From positions 1-52,916 of the forward strand of contig NZ_LGEG01000230.1 of the NCBI RefSeq assembly GCF_001280125.1: DNA of 52,916 nt. The letters run 5' to 3'. The position numbers and the translations under genes were made by a program. This DNA comes from Streptomyces sp. NRRL F-6492. Lineage in GTDB: Bacteria; Actinomycetota; Actinomycetes; Streptomycetales; Streptomycetaceae. Shown piece after piece: positions 14,596 through 23,968 of the stretch (the first letter of the stretch is position 1; each line of letters opens with the position of its first letter). The notes under the pieces were generated by a model that saw nothing but the letters and a program-made list of their open reading frames with translations, was not told the origin of the DNA and did no database searches.

Positions 14596-15342
14596 GTGGA
14601 GCAGCACAGGACAAGTCAGCCCCAGGGGCGCCGACGGCCGAAATCGTCCGGTTCGCCGGCCGCCGCCCCGCCGCCCGCCGCGCCCTCCGGCCCGCTCGTG
14701 GAGGGCGCCGCCGTGTACCGCGTGACCGGCAGAGCCGGGCGCGCCCGCGTCGAGCGGGCCCCAGCGCCGGGCGCTCCCGGCCGCGCCCCGGGGGCCGCCC
14801 CCGCCCGGCGGCCCGGCGGCCGGCCCGTGCCCCCCGTCGTCCTCGCCCTGCGGCGGCTGCCCGCGCCCCGCCTCACCGGGCTCGGCGCCGGGCTCTTCGC
14901 CTCCGCCGTCATGCTGGTGGTCGGCTTCCTCGACCTGCTGCTCCTGGACGGCTCCCCCGTCGCCTACGGGCTGCTGTTCCTGCCGGTCAGCGCCCTGACC
15001 GCGCTCTGGGTCCGTACCGCCGACCTGGTCACCGCCCCCATCGGCGTCCCCATCGCCTTCGCCGTCGGCGTCCTCCCCATCGCGGGCGGCACGGGCGGCC
15101 TCGGCGGCCAGGCCATGGCCGTCGTGACCGCCCTCGCCGTGCACGCCGGGTGGCTGTACGGCGGCACCCTGGTCGCCGGCGTCATCGCCAGCGTCCGGAA
15201 GGTACGGGACATGGGGCGGCGGCAACAGCGCACCCGGGTCACCGGCGGGACGGCCGGGACCGCGGGGACCACGGGGACCACGGGGACCACGGGATCCGTG
15301 GCCCCCGTCGCCAAGAGCGCCAAGGCCGCCAAAGCCCGGTGA
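14596..15342 (+). CDS. Hypothetical membrane protein with Pro/Ala-rich N-terminus
   Basis: 248 aa. The first about 90 residues are low-complexity Pro/Ala/Arg; then three to four hydrophobic segments follow (GLFASAVMLVVGFLDLLLL, YGLLFLPVSALTALWV, GVPIAFAVGVLPI, GWLYGGTLVAGVIASV), and a basic tail. It resembles the DUF6542-type actinobacterial membrane proteins by layout, which I cannot confirm. The coding sequence near 15230-15300 contains a 9-bp tandem repeat (ggggaccac) giving a TGTTGTTG run. GTG start at 14596 with no strong ribosome site; the gene is divergent from ychF and convergent with ppgK. Confidence 0.7.
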   Translation: MEQHRTSQPQGRRRPKSSGSPAAAPPPAAPSGPLVEGAAVYRVTGRAGRARVERAPAPGAPGRAPGAAPARRPGGRPVPPVVLALRRLPAPRLTGLGAGLFASAVMLVVGFLDLLLLDGSPVAYGLLFLPVSALTALWVRTADLVTAPIGVPIAFAVGVLPIAGGTGGLGGQAMAVVTALAVHAGWLYGGTLVAGVIASVRKVRDMGRRQQRTRVTGGTAGTAGTTGTTGTTGSVAPVAKSAKAAKAR

Positions 15343-15375
15343 GGCTCGGTGGGTCGGCGGGTCCCCGTTCCGGCC

Positions 15376-16119
15376 CTACGCCCCTCCCGCCGCCATCGCC
15401 GCCCCCACGATCCCCGCGTTGTTCTCCAGCTCCGCCGGGACGATCTCCGCGCGGATGTCCTCGATCAGCGGCAGGAACTTGTCCGCCTTGCGGCTGACGC
15501 CGCCGCCGATGATGAAGAGTTCCGGCGAGAACAGCATCTCCACGTGCGCGAGGTACTTCTGCACCCGCTTGGTCGCCCAGTGCTCCCAGCTGAGGTCCTC
15601 GTCCTCCTTGGCCTTCGTCGAGGCCCGCTTCTCCGCGTCGTGGCCCTTGAGCTCCAGGTGCCCCAGCTCCGTGTTCGGGACGAGCCGGCCGTCCACGAAG
15701 AGGGCCGAGCCGATGCCCGTGCCGAGGGTCAGCATGATCACCGTGCCCTTGCGGCCCCGGCCCGCGCCGAAGGTCATCTCCGCGATCCCGGCCGCGTCCG
15801 CGTCGTTCAGGACTGTCACCGGAAGGCCCCCGACGCGTTCGCCGATGAGCGCGCCCGCGTCGACGCCGATCCAGGACTTGTCCACGTTGGCGGCCGTACG
15901 GATCGTGGAGCCCGCCACCACGCCCGGGAAGGTCACCCCCACCGGGCCCGTCCAGCCGAAGTGCGCCACGACCTCCGCGACGCAGCCCGCCACACCGTCG
16001 GGCGTGGCGGGCTGCGGGGTCAGTACCTTGTGGCGCTCCTCGGTGAGCGCGCCGCGCTCCAGGTCCACGGGAGCGCCTTTGATCCCCGAGCCGCCGATGT
16101 CCACTCCGAAGACGTTCAT
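15376..16119 (-). CDS. ppgK: Polyphosphate glucokinase
   Basis: 247 aa ROK-family kinase phosphorylating glucose with polyphosphate or ATP to glucose 6-phosphate. The N-terminus FGVDIGGSGIKGAPVDLERG is the ROK phosphate-binding start; the catalytic Asp is in TVLNDADAAGIAE, followed by MLTLGTGIGSALF and the NTELGHLELKGHDAE segment typical of PPGK. The C-terminal IIGGGVSRKADKFLP is also diagnostic. It converges with the membrane-protein gene, 33 bp apart with no clear hairpin. Confidence 0.93.
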   Translation of the reverse strand: MNVFGVDIGGSGIKGAPVDLERGALTEERHKVLTPQPATPDGVAGCVAEVVAHFGWTGPVGVTFPGVVAGSTIRTAANVDKSWIGVDAGALIGERVGGLPVTVLNDADAAGIAEMTFGAGRGRKGTVIMLTLGTGIGSALFVDGRLVPNTELGHLELKGHDAEKRASTKAKEDEDLSWEHWATKRVQKYLAHVEMLFSPELFIIGGGVSRKADKFLPLIEDIRAEIVPAELENNAGIVGAAMAAGGA

Positions 16120-16204
16120 GGACCCACCGTAAGGGCTGGGGCGGCCCGTTACTCCCCGACCGGGTCGGTCTCCGGCCGGGAGGCCGGGCGACCGGGCGGC
16201 CGGG

Positions 16205-17239
16205 TCACTTCTCGGCCGGCCCGCCCGCGCCGAGCCGCTCGGCCACGGCCCGCAGGTCCTTGTCGCGGAGCTCCTTGGGGAGCGAGAAGGTCAGGGACTC
16301 GTCGGCCGTCTTGACGATCTCGACGTCCGCGTACCCCCGCTCGGCCAGCCACTCCAGGACCTCCTGCACCAGGACGTCCGGGACGGAGGCGCCGGAGGAG
16401 AGGCCGACGCTGGTCACGCCCTCCAGCCAGGCCTCGTCGATCTCGCTCGCGAAGTCCACGAGGTACGCGGCGGGCACGCCGGCCTGCTTGGCGACCTCGA
16501 CCATGCGGATCGAGTTGGAGGAGTTCTTCGAGCCGACGACGATCACCAGGTCGGCCTGGCCGGCCAGCTCCTTGATCGCGGTCTGGCGGTTCTGCGTGGC
16601 GTAGCAGATGTCGTCGGACGGCGGGGAGATCAGCTGCGGGAACTTCTCCTTCAGCGCGTCGACCGTCTCCATCGTCTCGCTCACCGACAGCGTGGTCTGG
16701 GAGAGCCAGACGACCCGGGAGGGGTCGCGGACCTCGACCTTGGCGACGTCCTCGGGGCCGTCGACCAGCTGGATGTGGTCGGGGGCCTCGCCGGAGGTGC
16801 CGATGACCTCCTCGTGGCCCTCGTGGCCGATGAGGAGGATGTCGAAGTCCTCCTTGGCGAAGCGGACGGCCTCCTTGTGGACCTTGGTGACCAGCGGGCA
16901 GGTGGCGTCGATGGTCGCGAGCCGGCCCTGCCGGGCCTCCTCGTGGACGCTCGGGGCGACGCCGTGCGCGGAGAACATCACGATGTTGCCCGGCGGCACC
17001 TCGGTCGCCTGGTCGACGAAGATCGCGCCCTTCCGCTCCAGGGTCTGGACGACGTACTTGTTGTGGACGATCTCGTGCCGGACGTAGATCGGGGCCCCGT
17101 ACTGCTCCAGGGCCTTCTCCACCGCGATCACGGCACGGTCCACGCCCGCGCAGTAGCCGCGGGGAGCGGCGAGCAGGACACGCTTCGGGCGGTTCGTCGC
17201 GGAGGCGGAATCGGGCGTCGACGCGGGCGTTGCAGTCAT
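16205..17239 (-). CDS. ispH: 4-hydroxy-3-methylbut-2-enyl diphosphate reductase
   Basis: 344 aa from the ATG at 17239. Last step of the MEP isoprenoid pathway, giving IPP and DMAPP; a [4Fe-4S] enzyme. The three cluster cysteines are Cys30 ([13 protein letters not shown]), Cys114 ([11 protein letters not shown]) and Cys212 ([11 protein letters not shown]); the catalytic Glu lies in the [10 protein letters not shown] region, and the [10 protein letters not shown] substrate loop is present. An in-frame ATG at 17248 and a longer open frame to 17287 exist; 17239 is chosen because MTATPAST resembles the usual Streptomyces start, but the ribosome site is weak in all cases. The isoprenyl transferase at 48.4 kb uses its product. 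Confidence 0.94.
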   Translation of the reverse strand: MTATPASTPDSASATNRPKRVLLAAPRGYCAGVDRAVIAVEKALEQYGAPIYVRHEIVHNKYVVQTLERKGAIFVDQATEVPPGNIVMFSAHGVAPSVHEEARQGRLATIDATCPLVTKVHKEAVRFAKEDFDILLIGHEGHEEVIGTSGEAPDHIQLVDGPEDVAKVEVRDPSRVVWLSQTTLSVSETMETVDALKEKFPQLISPPSDDICYATQNRQTAIKELAGQADLVIVVGSKNSSNSIRMVEVAKQAGVPAAYLVDFASEIDEAWLEGVTSVGLSSGASVPDVLVQEVLEWLAERGYADVEIVKTADESLTFSLPKELRDKDLRAVAERLGAGGPAEK

Positions 17240-17269
17240 GCGTCCCATCGTAAGGCCGCGTCCCCGCGC

Positions 17270-17450
17270 GTCCGCGTCGGCGGGCACGGCGGACGGGCTC
17301 CGCGCCCCGCTCTCCCCCCACGGCCGGGTCCTCCGCGCTCCCGTCTCTCTCCCCCCCCGGCCGCATCCTCCGCGCCCCCGTCTCCCCCCACGGCCGCGTC
17401 CTCGGCGCCCCGGCCTCCCCCACGGCCGCGTCGCTCAGCGGTTCGGCCGC
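17270..17450. repeat. Imperfect 40-bp-scale repeats upstream of the APC permease
   Basis: About three imperfect copies of a block like ccccacggccgggtcctccg followed by cgcgctcccgtct fill the divergent gap between ispH and the permease. Very C-rich; no ORF or clear promoter seen. Confidence 0.5.
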
Positions 17451-17472
17451 CGTCGTGGCCGAAACTGAGCCC

Positions 17473-18837
17473 ATGGCCGAGGAATCGCAGGTGGCGGCGG
17501 GCGGGAACGGCGGTACGGATCACGCGGGGCTCCGTCGGAATCTCGGGTTCCGCGACCTGGTCGTCTACGGACTGCTCTTCATCGCGCCCATGGCGCCGGT
17601 CGGCGTCTTCGGGACGCTCGACGCCAAGTCGCACGGCGCGGTCGCGCTCGTGTACGTGGTGGCGACGGTCGCCATGGCGTTCACGGCGTTCAGCTACGCC
17701 CAGATGGTGCGGGTCGCGCCGCAGGCCGGCTCCGTCTTCACGTACGCCCGCAAGGGCCTCGGGGAGGGGCCGGGCTTCGTCGCCGGGTGGATGGCGATGC
17801 TCGACTACCTGCTGATCCCCGCCGTCGCCTACCTCTTCGCGGGCATCGCCATGGAGGCGCTCGTCCCCGCGGTCGACCGGTGGGTGTGGACCGGGATCGC
17901 CGTGGTCCTCACCACCCTGCTCAACCTGCGGGGCGTGCGGGCGGCGGCCCGCGTCGGCTTCGCGGTGCTCGCGATGGAGATCACCGTCCTGCTGGTCTTC
18001 GTCGCGTCGGCGGTGGTGGTGCTCGTACGGGACGGGGCGCGGCGGGACTGGTGGTCGCCGCTGACCGGCGACGCGTCGTTCTCGCTCGCGGCGGTGCTCG
18101 GCGCGGTCTCGGTCGCCGTCCTCTCCTACCTGGGCTTCGACGCGATCGCCTCCTTCGCGGAGGAGGTCACCGGGGGGTCGGCGAAGGTGGCGCGGGCGCT
18201 GCTCTTCTGCCTGGCGCTCGCGGGCGTGCTCTTCGTGGCGCAGACCTGGCTGGTGGCGCTGCTCGAACCGGTCTCCTCGGCCGAGCTCGCCGCCGACCCC
18301 GGCAAGCAGGGGTCCGCCTTCTACGACGCCGTGGACACCTCGGTCGGGGACTGGCTGCACGACCTGGTGGCCGCCTCCAAGGCGATCGGCGCGGCCTTCG
18401 CGGCGCTCGCCGGGCAGGCGGCCGGCGGGCGGTTGCTCTTCGCGATGGGCCGCGACCGGCGGCTGCCGCACCTGCTCGCCCGTACGGACGGCGGCGTGCC
18501 GCGCGTGGCGCTGCTCGTGTCCGCCACGGTGACGATGGTCGCGGCGGTGTGGGCGGCGCGGCGGGACGACGGCCTCGACCACCTGGTGTCGGTGGTCGAC
18601 GTCGGCGCGCTGACGGCCTTCGTCCTGCTGCACGCGAGCGTGGTGGGCTGGTTCGCCGTACGCAGGGCGGAGGGGCCGCCGAACGTGCTGAAGCACGTGG
18701 TGGCGCCGGTGGTCGGCGCCGTGATCCTGGTCGCGGTGATCGTCGAGGCCTCGGTGGAGGCCCAGGTGGTGGGCGTGGTGTGGCTGGGCATCGGCCTGGT
18801 GGTGCTGGCCGTCCAGGGGGCGGCGCGGACGCGGTGA
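17473..18837 (+). CDS. APC-family amino-acid/polyamine permease
   Basis: 454 aa with about 12 membrane segments. The N-terminal part has NLGFRDLVVYGLLFIAPMAP and GSVFTYARKGLGEGPGFVAG, the conserved APC segments 1 and 3; SYLGFDAIASFAEEVTGG is the segment 6 signature, and GRLLFAMGRDRRLP follows segment 8. It moves amino acids or amines into the cell by proton coupling; the substrate is not predictable. The ATG at 17473 is chosen over a GTG at 17455 in the same frame; neither has a convincing ribosome site. It is divergent from ispH and stands alone. Confidence 0.85.
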   Translation: MAEESQVAAGGNGGTDHAGLRRNLGFRDLVVYGLLFIAPMAPVGVFGTLDAKSHGAVALVYVVATVAMAFTAFSYAQMVRVAPQAGSVFTYARKGLGEGPGFVAGWMAMLDYLLIPAVAYLFAGIAMEALVPAVDRWVWTGIAVVLTTLLNLRGVRAAARVGFAVLAMEITVLLVFVASAVVVLVRDGARRDWWSPLTGDASFSLAAVLGAVSVAVLSYLGFDAIASFAEEVTGGSAKVARALLFCLALAGVLFVAQTWLVALLEPVSSAELAADPGKQGSAFYDAVDTSVGDWLHDLVAASKAIGAAFAALAGQAAGGRLLFAMGRDRRLPHLLARTDGGVPRVALLVSATVTMVAAVWAARRDDGLDHLVSVVDVGALTAFVLLHASVVGWFAVRRAEGPPNVLKHVVAPVVGAVILVAVIVEASVEAQVVGVVWLGIGLVVLAVQGAARTR

Positions 18838-18859
18838 GGGCCCGGCCTTGCGCCCCATG

Positions 18860-18965
18860 CCTCCCGCCCCCGCCCCGTACGCCGCCTTCGCGACCCCGTA
18901 CCCCGCCTTCGTCGCCCCGTACGCCGCAACACCCGTACTCCACCCCCCTACCCCGCCCCCGTACG
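18860..18965. repeat. C-rich imperfect repeats between the permease and xseA
   Basis: Three imperfect copies of about 22 bp around ccccgtacgccgccttcg. The minus-strand translation is a Tyr/Gly/Ala repeat, but there is no start site; regarded as non-coding. The 168-bp gap also contains the presumed xseA promoter, not identifiable by eye. Confidence 0.5.
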
Positions 18966-19005
18966 CCGTCCTGACGTTGTCGTACCGCGCCGTTACGCTC
19001 GGTCC

Positions 19006-20223
19006 ATGGCTCTGACTACGTCCGCCGAAACGCCGCTGCCCGTCGGTGAGGTCTCCCGGATGATCGGGGGCTGGATCGACCGGCTCGGGGCCGTCTGGGT
19101 CGAGGGGCAGATCACGCAGCTGTCGCGGCGCCCCGGTGCCGGGGTCGTCTTCCTGACCCTGCGGGACCCCTCGCACGACGTCTCCGTCGGCGTCACCTGC
19201 TACCGGCAGGTCTTCGACGCGGTCGCGGACGTCGTGTCGGAGGGGGCCAGGGTCGTCGTGCACGCCAAGCCCGAGTGGTACGCGCCGCGCGGGCAGCTGT
19301 CGCTGCGGGCCGCCGAGATCAAGCCGGTCGGGATCGGGGAGCTGCTCGCCCGGCTGGAACGGCTGAAGCGGAGCCTGGCGGCCGAGGGGCTCTTCGCGCT
19401 CGACCGGAAGAAGCCGCTGCCGTTCCTGCCGCGGCGGATCGGTCTCGTCTGCGGCCGCGCGTCGGCGGCGGAGCGGGACGTCCTGGAGAACGCGCGCCGT
19501 CGCTGGCCCGCCGTCGCCTTCGAGGTGCGCAACGTCGCGGTGCAGGGCGTGAAGGCGGTCCCGCAGGTGGTCCAGGCGGTCCGGGAGCTCGACGCGGACG
19601 GGGACGTGGACGTGATCGTCGTGGCCCGGGGCGGCGGCAGCGTCGAGGACCTGCTGCCGTTCTCGGACGAGCAGCTCGTCCGGGCCGTGGCCGACTGCCG
19701 TACGCCGGTGGTCTCCGCGATCGGGCACGAGCCGGACTCGCCCCTGCTCGACCTGGTGGCCGACCTGCGCGCCTCGACGCCGACGGACGCGGCCAAGAAG
19801 GTCGTCCCGGACGTCGGCGAGGAGCTGGAGCGGGTGCGCGGCCTTCGCGACCGGGCGCTGCGGACCGTGCAGGGGCTCCTGGACCGGGAGGAGCGCGGCC
19901 TGGCGCACGCGCTCGCGCGGCCCGTCATGGAGCAGCCGCTGCGCGTGGTCGAGGTCCGCGAGGACGAGGTGTCGGCGCTGCTCGCCCGGAGCCGGCGGGT
20001 CCTCGGGCACCTCCTCGACCGGGCCGACTCCGAGCTGTCGCACACGCGGGCGCGGGTCCGGGCGCTGTCGCCCGCGGCGACGCTGGAGCGTGGGTACGCG
20101 GTGCTCCAGCGGGCGGACGGCACGGTGGTCCGCTCCCCGGAGGAGGTCGCCGGGGGCGAGGAGCTGCGGGCCCGGGTCGCGGAGGGCGACTTCGCGGTGC
20201 GGCGCGTGGCGGACTCCGGCTGA
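19006..20223 (+). CDS. xseA: Exodeoxyribonuclease VII large subunit
   Basis: 405 aa, typical actinobacterial length. Large subunit of ExoVII, a single-strand DNA exonuclease in mismatch and damage repair. The N-terminal OB fold ([35 protein letters not shown]) is followed by the catalytic domain with [35 protein letters not shown] and [20 protein letters not shown], then a coiled-coil Arg/Leu/Glu-rich segment and the C-terminal [13 protein letters not shown]. It is followed by xseB 49 bp downstream. Confidence 0.95.
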   Translation: MALTTSAETPLPVGEVSRMIGGWIDRLGAVWVEGQITQLSRRPGAGVVFLTLRDPSHDVSVGVTCYRQVFDAVADVVSEGARVVVHAKPEWYAPRGQLSLRAAEIKPVGIGELLARLERLKRSLAAEGLFALDRKKPLPFLPRRIGLVCGRASAAERDVLENARRRWPAVAFEVRNVAVQGVKAVPQVVQAVRELDADGDVDVIVVARGGGSVEDLLPFSDEQLVRAVADCRTPVVSAIGHEPDSPLLDLVADLRASTPTDAAKKVVPDVGEELERVRGLRDRALRTVQGLLDREERGLAHALARPVMEQPLRVVEVREDEVSALLARSRRVLGHLLDRADSELSHTRARVRALSPAATLERGYAVLQRADGTVVRSPEEVAGGEELRARVAEGDFAVRRVADSG

Positions 20224-20272
20224 GCGGCCCGAAGACCTCATGACGGATCACCCCATCGACAGAAGGACGGAC

Positions 20273-20518
20273 ATGGCAGCGGGTACGGGTACGGACGGGA
20301 CCGCCCTCGGGTACGAGCAGGCGCGGGACGAGCTGATCGAGGTCGTCCGGCGGCTGGAAGCGGGCGGGACCACCCTGGAGGACTCCCTCGCGCTCTGGGA
20401 GCGCGGCGAGGAGCTGGCGAAGGTGTGCCGACTCCGCCTGGAGGGCGCCCGGGCCCGTCTGGACGCCGCGCTGGCGGCGGACGCGGACGGGGAGGACGGC
20501 GGAGGCGCCACGGAGTGA
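20273..20518 (+). CDS. xseB: Exodeoxyribonuclease VII small subunit
   Basis: 81 aa from the ATG at 20273, which has AGAAGGACGG in good position; an in-frame ATG at 20240 lacks a site and would add 11 residues. Family hallmarks: GYEQARDELIEVVRRLEAGG, TTLEDSLALWERGEELAKVC and a coiled C-terminal helix, ending in an acidic Gly-rich tail. Several copies bind the XseA coiled coil and are needed for exonuclease activity. Same operon as xseA. Confidence 0.93.
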   Translation: MAAGTGTDGTALGYEQARDELIEVVRRLEAGGTTLEDSLALWERGEELAKVCRLRLEGARARLDAALAADADGEDGGGATE

Positions 20519-20564
20519 GGTCCGGGCCGCGACGGGCGGTGGCCTCCGGGCCGCGCCGGGGAGC

Positions 20565-20680
20565 GGGGATCGGGGTGCGGGGATCGGAGTGCGGGGATCG
20601 GAGTGCGGGGAGCAAGGATCGAGGTGCGGGGTGCCGGGTGCCGGGTGCGGGGTGCCGGGTGCCGGGTGCCGGGTGCGGGA
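20565..20680. repeat. Compound simple-repeat array downstream of xseB
   Basis: Two adjoining arrays in the 337-bp gap 20519-20855: three to four copies of a 14-bp unit (ggggatcggagtgc variants), then about six copies of a 7-bp unit (gggtgcc, with gggtgcg variants). No ORF is credible here. Confidence 0.75.
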
Positions 20681-20729
20681 GGCGATCTTCCCGCCGCGCC
20701 CGTCCTGGCGTAGACTCACGAGTGAAGCG

Positions 20730-20765
20730 GATCACTATCCGGATAAGATAGTTGAAGTTTCACCA
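20730..20765. promoter_or_regulatory. Candidate operator/promoter upstream of the nitroreductase
   Basis: The AT-richer stretch after the repeats has the perfect palindrome tatccggata (20736-20745) and the dyad tgaagtttca (20753-20762, arms tgaa/ttca). Located about 95-120 bp upstream of the gene, it is suited to a MarR- or TetR-type repressor. The regulator is not identified. Confidence 0.4.
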
Positions 20766-20855
20766 ATCGAGGGCGTACTGTCGGGGACACCGCTTGAACT
20801 CCGTACGAGCGATCCCCACCTTGTGCAGCTTTGCGCAGTCCGGAAGGTACGCAGC

Positions 20856-21446
20856 ATGTCTCTCGCCCTTGACCCCGCCGCCCAGGACCTCCTCTTCCGC
20901 GAGGCCCGCACCGCCAACACGTTCACCGACGAGCCGGTGACCGACGAGCAGGTCCAGGCGATCTACGACCTGGTGAAGTACGGCCCCACCGCCTTCAACC
21001 AGACCCCGCTGCGCATCACCCTGGTCCGCTCCCCCGAGGCCCGCGAGCGCCTGGTCAAGCACATGGCCGAGGGCAACCGCCCCAAGACCGCCGCCGCGCC
21101 GCTCGTCGCGATCCTCTCCGCCGACAACGAGTTCCACGAGGACCTCCCGGCCCTGCTCCCGCACTTCCCGCAGGCCAAGGACATGTTCTTCGCCGAGCGC
21201 CCGGTCCGCGAGCAGTCCGCCCTGGTGAACGCCGCCCTCCAGGCCGCGTACTTCATCGTCGGCGTCCGCGCCGCCGGCCTGGCCGCCGGCCCGATGACCG
21301 GCCTGGACTTCGCCGGCGTCCAGAAGGAGTTCCTCGACGCCGACCACACCCCGCTGATGGTCGTCAACATCGGCAAGCCGGGCGAGGACGCCTGGTTCCC
21401 GCGCTCCCCGCGCCTCTCCTTCGACGAGGTCGTCACCACCGTCTGA
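20856..21446 (+). CDS. RutE-like malonic semialdehyde reductase/nitroreductase
   Basis: 196 aa nitroreductase-fold flavoprotein. The N-terminal LLFREARTANTFTDEPVTDE, then YGPTAFNQTPLRITLVRSPE and HMAEGNRPKTAAAPLVAILS match the RutE/malonic semialdehyde reductase subgroup, which uses FMN and NAD(P)H; in Streptomyces proteins of this group are widespread but of uncertain substrate. ATG at 20856 with ggaagg. It is probably monocistronic: repeats and a candidate operator upstream, a strong hairpin downstream. Confidence 0.85.
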   Translation: MSLALDPAAQDLLFREARTANTFTDEPVTDEQVQAIYDLVKYGPTAFNQTPLRITLVRSPEARERLVKHMAEGNRPKTAAAPLVAILSADNEFHEDLPALLPHFPQAKDMFFAERPVREQSALVNAALQAAYFIVGVRAAGLAAGPMTGLDFAGVQKEFLDADHTPLMVVNIGKPGEDAWFPRSPRLSFDEVVTTV

Positions 21447-21469
21447 GACCGGTGACCGGCCGCTCGTAC

Positions 21470-21508
21470 GGGAAGGGCCCCGCACTCCACGAGTGCGGGG
21501 CCCTTCCC
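21470..21508. terminator. Strong bidirectional hairpin terminator
   Basis: Perfect 17-bp stem (gggaagggccccgcact / agtgcggggcccttccc) with a 5-nt loop, between the convergent nitroreductase and DUF4245 genes. Confidence 0.9.
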
Positions 21509-21557
21509 GTCCGTGCGCGCACGCGCCCCCGGACCCTTCCGTCCGCGCGCGTGCTCC

Positions 21558-22091
21558 TCAGACCTTCCGCGACCGGAGCGAGGCCGCCATCTCGGCCAGC
21601 CGCTCGAAGGACGCGGTGCCGGTCACCACGGTCGTCGCGCCGCCCTCCGTCCGCACGAGCGCGTCGTACTTCGGGCCCTCCCAGCGCTGCCAGACCTGGC
21701 CGGCCACCGTCTGCGTCCTCCCGGTGTCCTTCGCCTTCTGGGTCACCTTGGGGACGAACGTGCCCGGCTCCGCCGTCGACTGGTGGACCGCCACGTACTG
21801 CGTGTCCGGGGAGAGGAAGCCGAGCTGCCAGGCGTCGGCGTTCTCGCGCTTGTACGAGACGACCGTCGCCTTCCAGCCCTCGTCGAGGCCCTCGGGGGCC
21901 AGCACCGGATACGGCGCCGCCCGCTGGGCCGTCAGGAGCTCGACCCGGTAGTCCTTCGCCTTCACCGGGTCCGCGTGCTCGTCGTGCGGGATGAAGAGAT
22001 ACATCACGCCCGCGGCGACCATGATCACACCGAGGGACTGGAACATCCCGCGTACCGTCTGCCTGCCTCGCATACCTGCCACGCCCCCCAT
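21558..22091 (-). CDS. DUF4245 membrane-anchored protein
   Basis: 177 aa. One N-terminal hydrophobic segment (MFQSLGVIMVAAGVMYLFIP) follows a short basic head, then an extracytoplasmic domain with YRVELLTAQRAAPYPVLAPE, WQLGFLSPDTQYVAVHQS and VWQRWEGPKYDALVRTEGGA, typical of DUF4245. Function is unknown; the family is restricted to actinobacteria. The start may be the ATG at 22091 or at 22073 (MRGRQ); neither has a clean ribosome site. It is divergent from glpX across 118 bp, an arrangement I recall as conserved in Streptomyces. Confidence 0.85.
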   Translation of the reverse strand: MGGVAGMRGRQTVRGMFQSLGVIMVAAGVMYLFIPHDEHADPVKAKDYRVELLTAQRAAPYPVLAPEGLDEGWKATVVSYKRENADAWQLGFLSPDTQYVAVHQSTAEPGTFVPKVTQKAKDTGRTQTVAGQVWQRWEGPKYDALVRTEGGATTVVTGTASFERLAEMAASLRSRKV

Positions 22092-22209
22092 GGTCGCATC
22101 ACGGTCTCGCGCTCATACGTGGGCCCCTCTGCTCATTTTGTCGACCTGACGATAGAGTCACAGCACCCTCTTACTTTCCGGCCGTCGCCGTACAGAAAGG
22201 TGCGCAACG

Positions 22210-23241
22210 ATGACCGAGCACACCCTCCCGCCCGAACTGGAGGTCTCTCCCGAGGCCCCCGACCGCAACCTCGCCCTCGAACTGGTGCGCGTCACCGAGG
22301 CCGCAGCCATGGCCGCCGGACGCTGGGTCGGCCGGGGCGACAAGATCGGCGCGGACGGCGCGGCGGTCAACGCCATGCGGACCCTGATCTCCACCGTCTC
22401 GATGGACGGCGTCGTCGTCATCGGCGAGGGCGAGAAGGACGAAGCGCCCATGCTGTTCAACGGCGAGCGGGTCGGCGACGGCACCGGCGCCGAGGTCGAC
22501 ATCGCGGTCGACCCGATCGACGGCACCACGCTCAACGCCAAGGGCATGCCGAACGCGATCGCCGTCCTGGCCGCCGCCGACCGCGGCACCATGTTCGACC
22601 CGTCCGCGGTCTTCTACATGGACAAGCTGGTCACCGGCCCGGAGGCCGCCGACTTCGTCGACATCAACGCCCCCGTCTCGGTCAACATCCGCCGGGTCGC
22701 CAGGGCGAAGAACTCCTCGCCCGAGGACATCACGGTCGTCATCCTGGACCGCCCCCGCCACGAGGGCATCGTCAAGGAGATCCGCGAGACCGGGGCCCGG
22801 ATCAAGTTCATCTCGGACGGCGACGTCGCCGGTTCGATCATGGCCGTCCGCGAGGGCACCGGCGTCGACATGCTCATGGGCATCGGCGGCACCCCCGAGG
22901 GCATCATCTCCGCCTGCGCCATCAAGTGCCTCGGCGGCGTGATCCAGGGCAAGCTGTGGCCGAAGGACGACGCCGAGCGGCAGAAGGCGCTCGACGCGGG
23001 CCACGACCTGGACCGGGTCCTCTCCACGGACGACCTGGTCAGCGGCGACAACGTCTTCTTCGTCGCGACCGGCATCACGGACGGCGAGCTGCTGCGCGGG
23101 GTGCGCTACCGCGCCGAGACGGCGACCACGCAGTCCCTGGTGATGCGCTCGAAGTCCGGCACGATCCGCCAGATCGACTCCACGCACCGGCTCTCGAAGC
23201 TGCGCGCGTACAGCAAGATCGACTTCGACCGGGCCAAGTAG
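22210..23241 (+). CDS. glpX: Class II fructose-1,6-bisphosphatase
   Basis: 343 aa GlpX. It hydrolyses fructose 1,6-bisphosphate to fructose 6-phosphate in gluconeogenesis; metal-dependent. Motifs: [37 protein letters not shown] (metal and phosphate binding), [11 protein letters not shown] and [20 protein letters not shown]. Actinobacteria usually have this as their only FBPase. ATG at 22210 behind gaaaggtg. It is followed by a terminator that begins on the last base of the stop codon. Confidence 0.95.
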   Translation: MTEHTLPPELEVSPEAPDRNLALELVRVTEAAAMAAGRWVGRGDKIGADGAAVNAMRTLISTVSMDGVVVIGEGEKDEAPMLFNGERVGDGTGAEVDIAVDPIDGTTLNAKGMPNAIAVLAAADRGTMFDPSAVFYMDKLVTGPEAADFVDINAPVSVNIRRVARAKNSSPEDITVVILDRPRHEGIVKEIRETGARIKFISDGDVAGSIMAVREGTGVDMLMGIGGTPEGIISACAIKCLGGVIQGKLWPKDDAERQKALDAGHDLDRVLSTDDLVSGDNVFFVATGITDGELLRGVRYRAETATTQSLVMRSKSGTIRQIDSTHRLSKLRAYSKIDFDRAK

Positions 23242-23274
23242 GGCCCGTCCGGCGGCTCGGAGCCGGACGGGCCC
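23241..23274 (+). terminator. glpX terminator
   Basis: 13-bp perfect stem gggcccgtccggc / gccggacgggccc, 8-nt loop, immediately after the glpX stop. Confidence 0.85.
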
Positions 23275-23314
23275 CGGGCCGGGGGCGGGCACTCGCCCGC
23301 CGGACGGCACGAAG

Positions 23315-23347
23315 AGGGGCGCCCCCATGTGCGGTGGGGGCGCCCCT
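23315..23347. terminator. Hairpin downstream of the wbl gene
   Basis: 12-bp perfect stem aggggcgccccc / gggggcgcccct, 9-nt loop, between convergent glpX and the WhiB-family gene. Confidence 0.8.
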
Positions 23348-23427
23348 TCCCGTACGGGCCGGCGGAGCTCTCCTCGCCCGGACCCGGTCCCGTCCTCCGG
23401 TCCCGGCGTCCCGGCTCCTCGTCTCCG

Positions 23428-23799
23428 TCAGCCCGCCTTGGCGATCCGCTCGGTCGCGGCCGCCTTCCTCAGCTCCACCTCGCGCCGCCGGCGCCGGGCG
23501 AGGACGACGCGGCGCTCCGCCGCCGTGAGCCCGCCCCACACCCCGTACGGCTCGGGCTGGAGCAGTGCGTGCTCGCGGCACTCGACCATCACCGGACAGC
23601 GCGCGCAGACCCTCTTGGCGGCCTCCTCGCGGGCGAGCCGCGCGGCCGTCGGCTCCTTGGAGGGGGCGAAGAAGAGCCCCGCCTCGTCACGGCGGCACAC
23701 CGCCTCCGCGTGCCACGGGCCGCCCTCGTCCTCGCGGGCCGGGGTGCGGGCGGGAGGGACGGCGACGGCCTGGAGGGGCTGATGCGGCAGTTGCAGCAC
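23428..23799 (-). CDS. wblI: WhiB-family iron-sulfur transcription regulator
   Basis: 123 aa. The four [4Fe-4S] cysteines are Cys35 (AEAVCRRDE), Cys65 and Cys68 (RVCARCPV) and Cys74 (VECREHAL); the G-x-W-G-G turn is GVWGG at 86-90, followed by the basic AT-hook-like ARRRRREVE. WhiB-like proteins bind sigma factor region 4 and respond to redox or nitric oxide. The position between glpX and a DUF1707 gene matches the locus I recall as wblI in S. coelicolor; the symbol rests on that recollection. GTG/ATG choice is clear at 23799. Confidence 0.85.
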   Translation of the reverse strand: MLQLPHQPLQAVAVPPARTPAREDEGGPWHAEAVCRRDEAGLFFAPSKEPTAARLAREEAAKRVCARCPVMVECREHALLQPEPYGVWGGLTAAERRVVLARRRRREVELRKAAATERIAKAG

Positions 23800-23968
23800 G
23801 GTCTACTCCTGACGACTGACGACGACTTCGCGAGCGAGAGGCGATGCCACGAGCCTTACCCGCTGTGCGCGCGCCTATGCACTGGGTGCCGCGCCGTTCC
23901 GCGAAGCGGACGCCGGGGAGCGCGTTCCGGTCACCGGTCCCGCGGCGCTCCCCGCCCGCGAACGCCCG

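Noticed and set aside
18860..18990. Tyr/Gly/Ala-repeat protein on the minus strand upstream of xseA
   Set aside because: Produced by C-rich nucleotide repeats; no start codon with a ribosome site, and no family.
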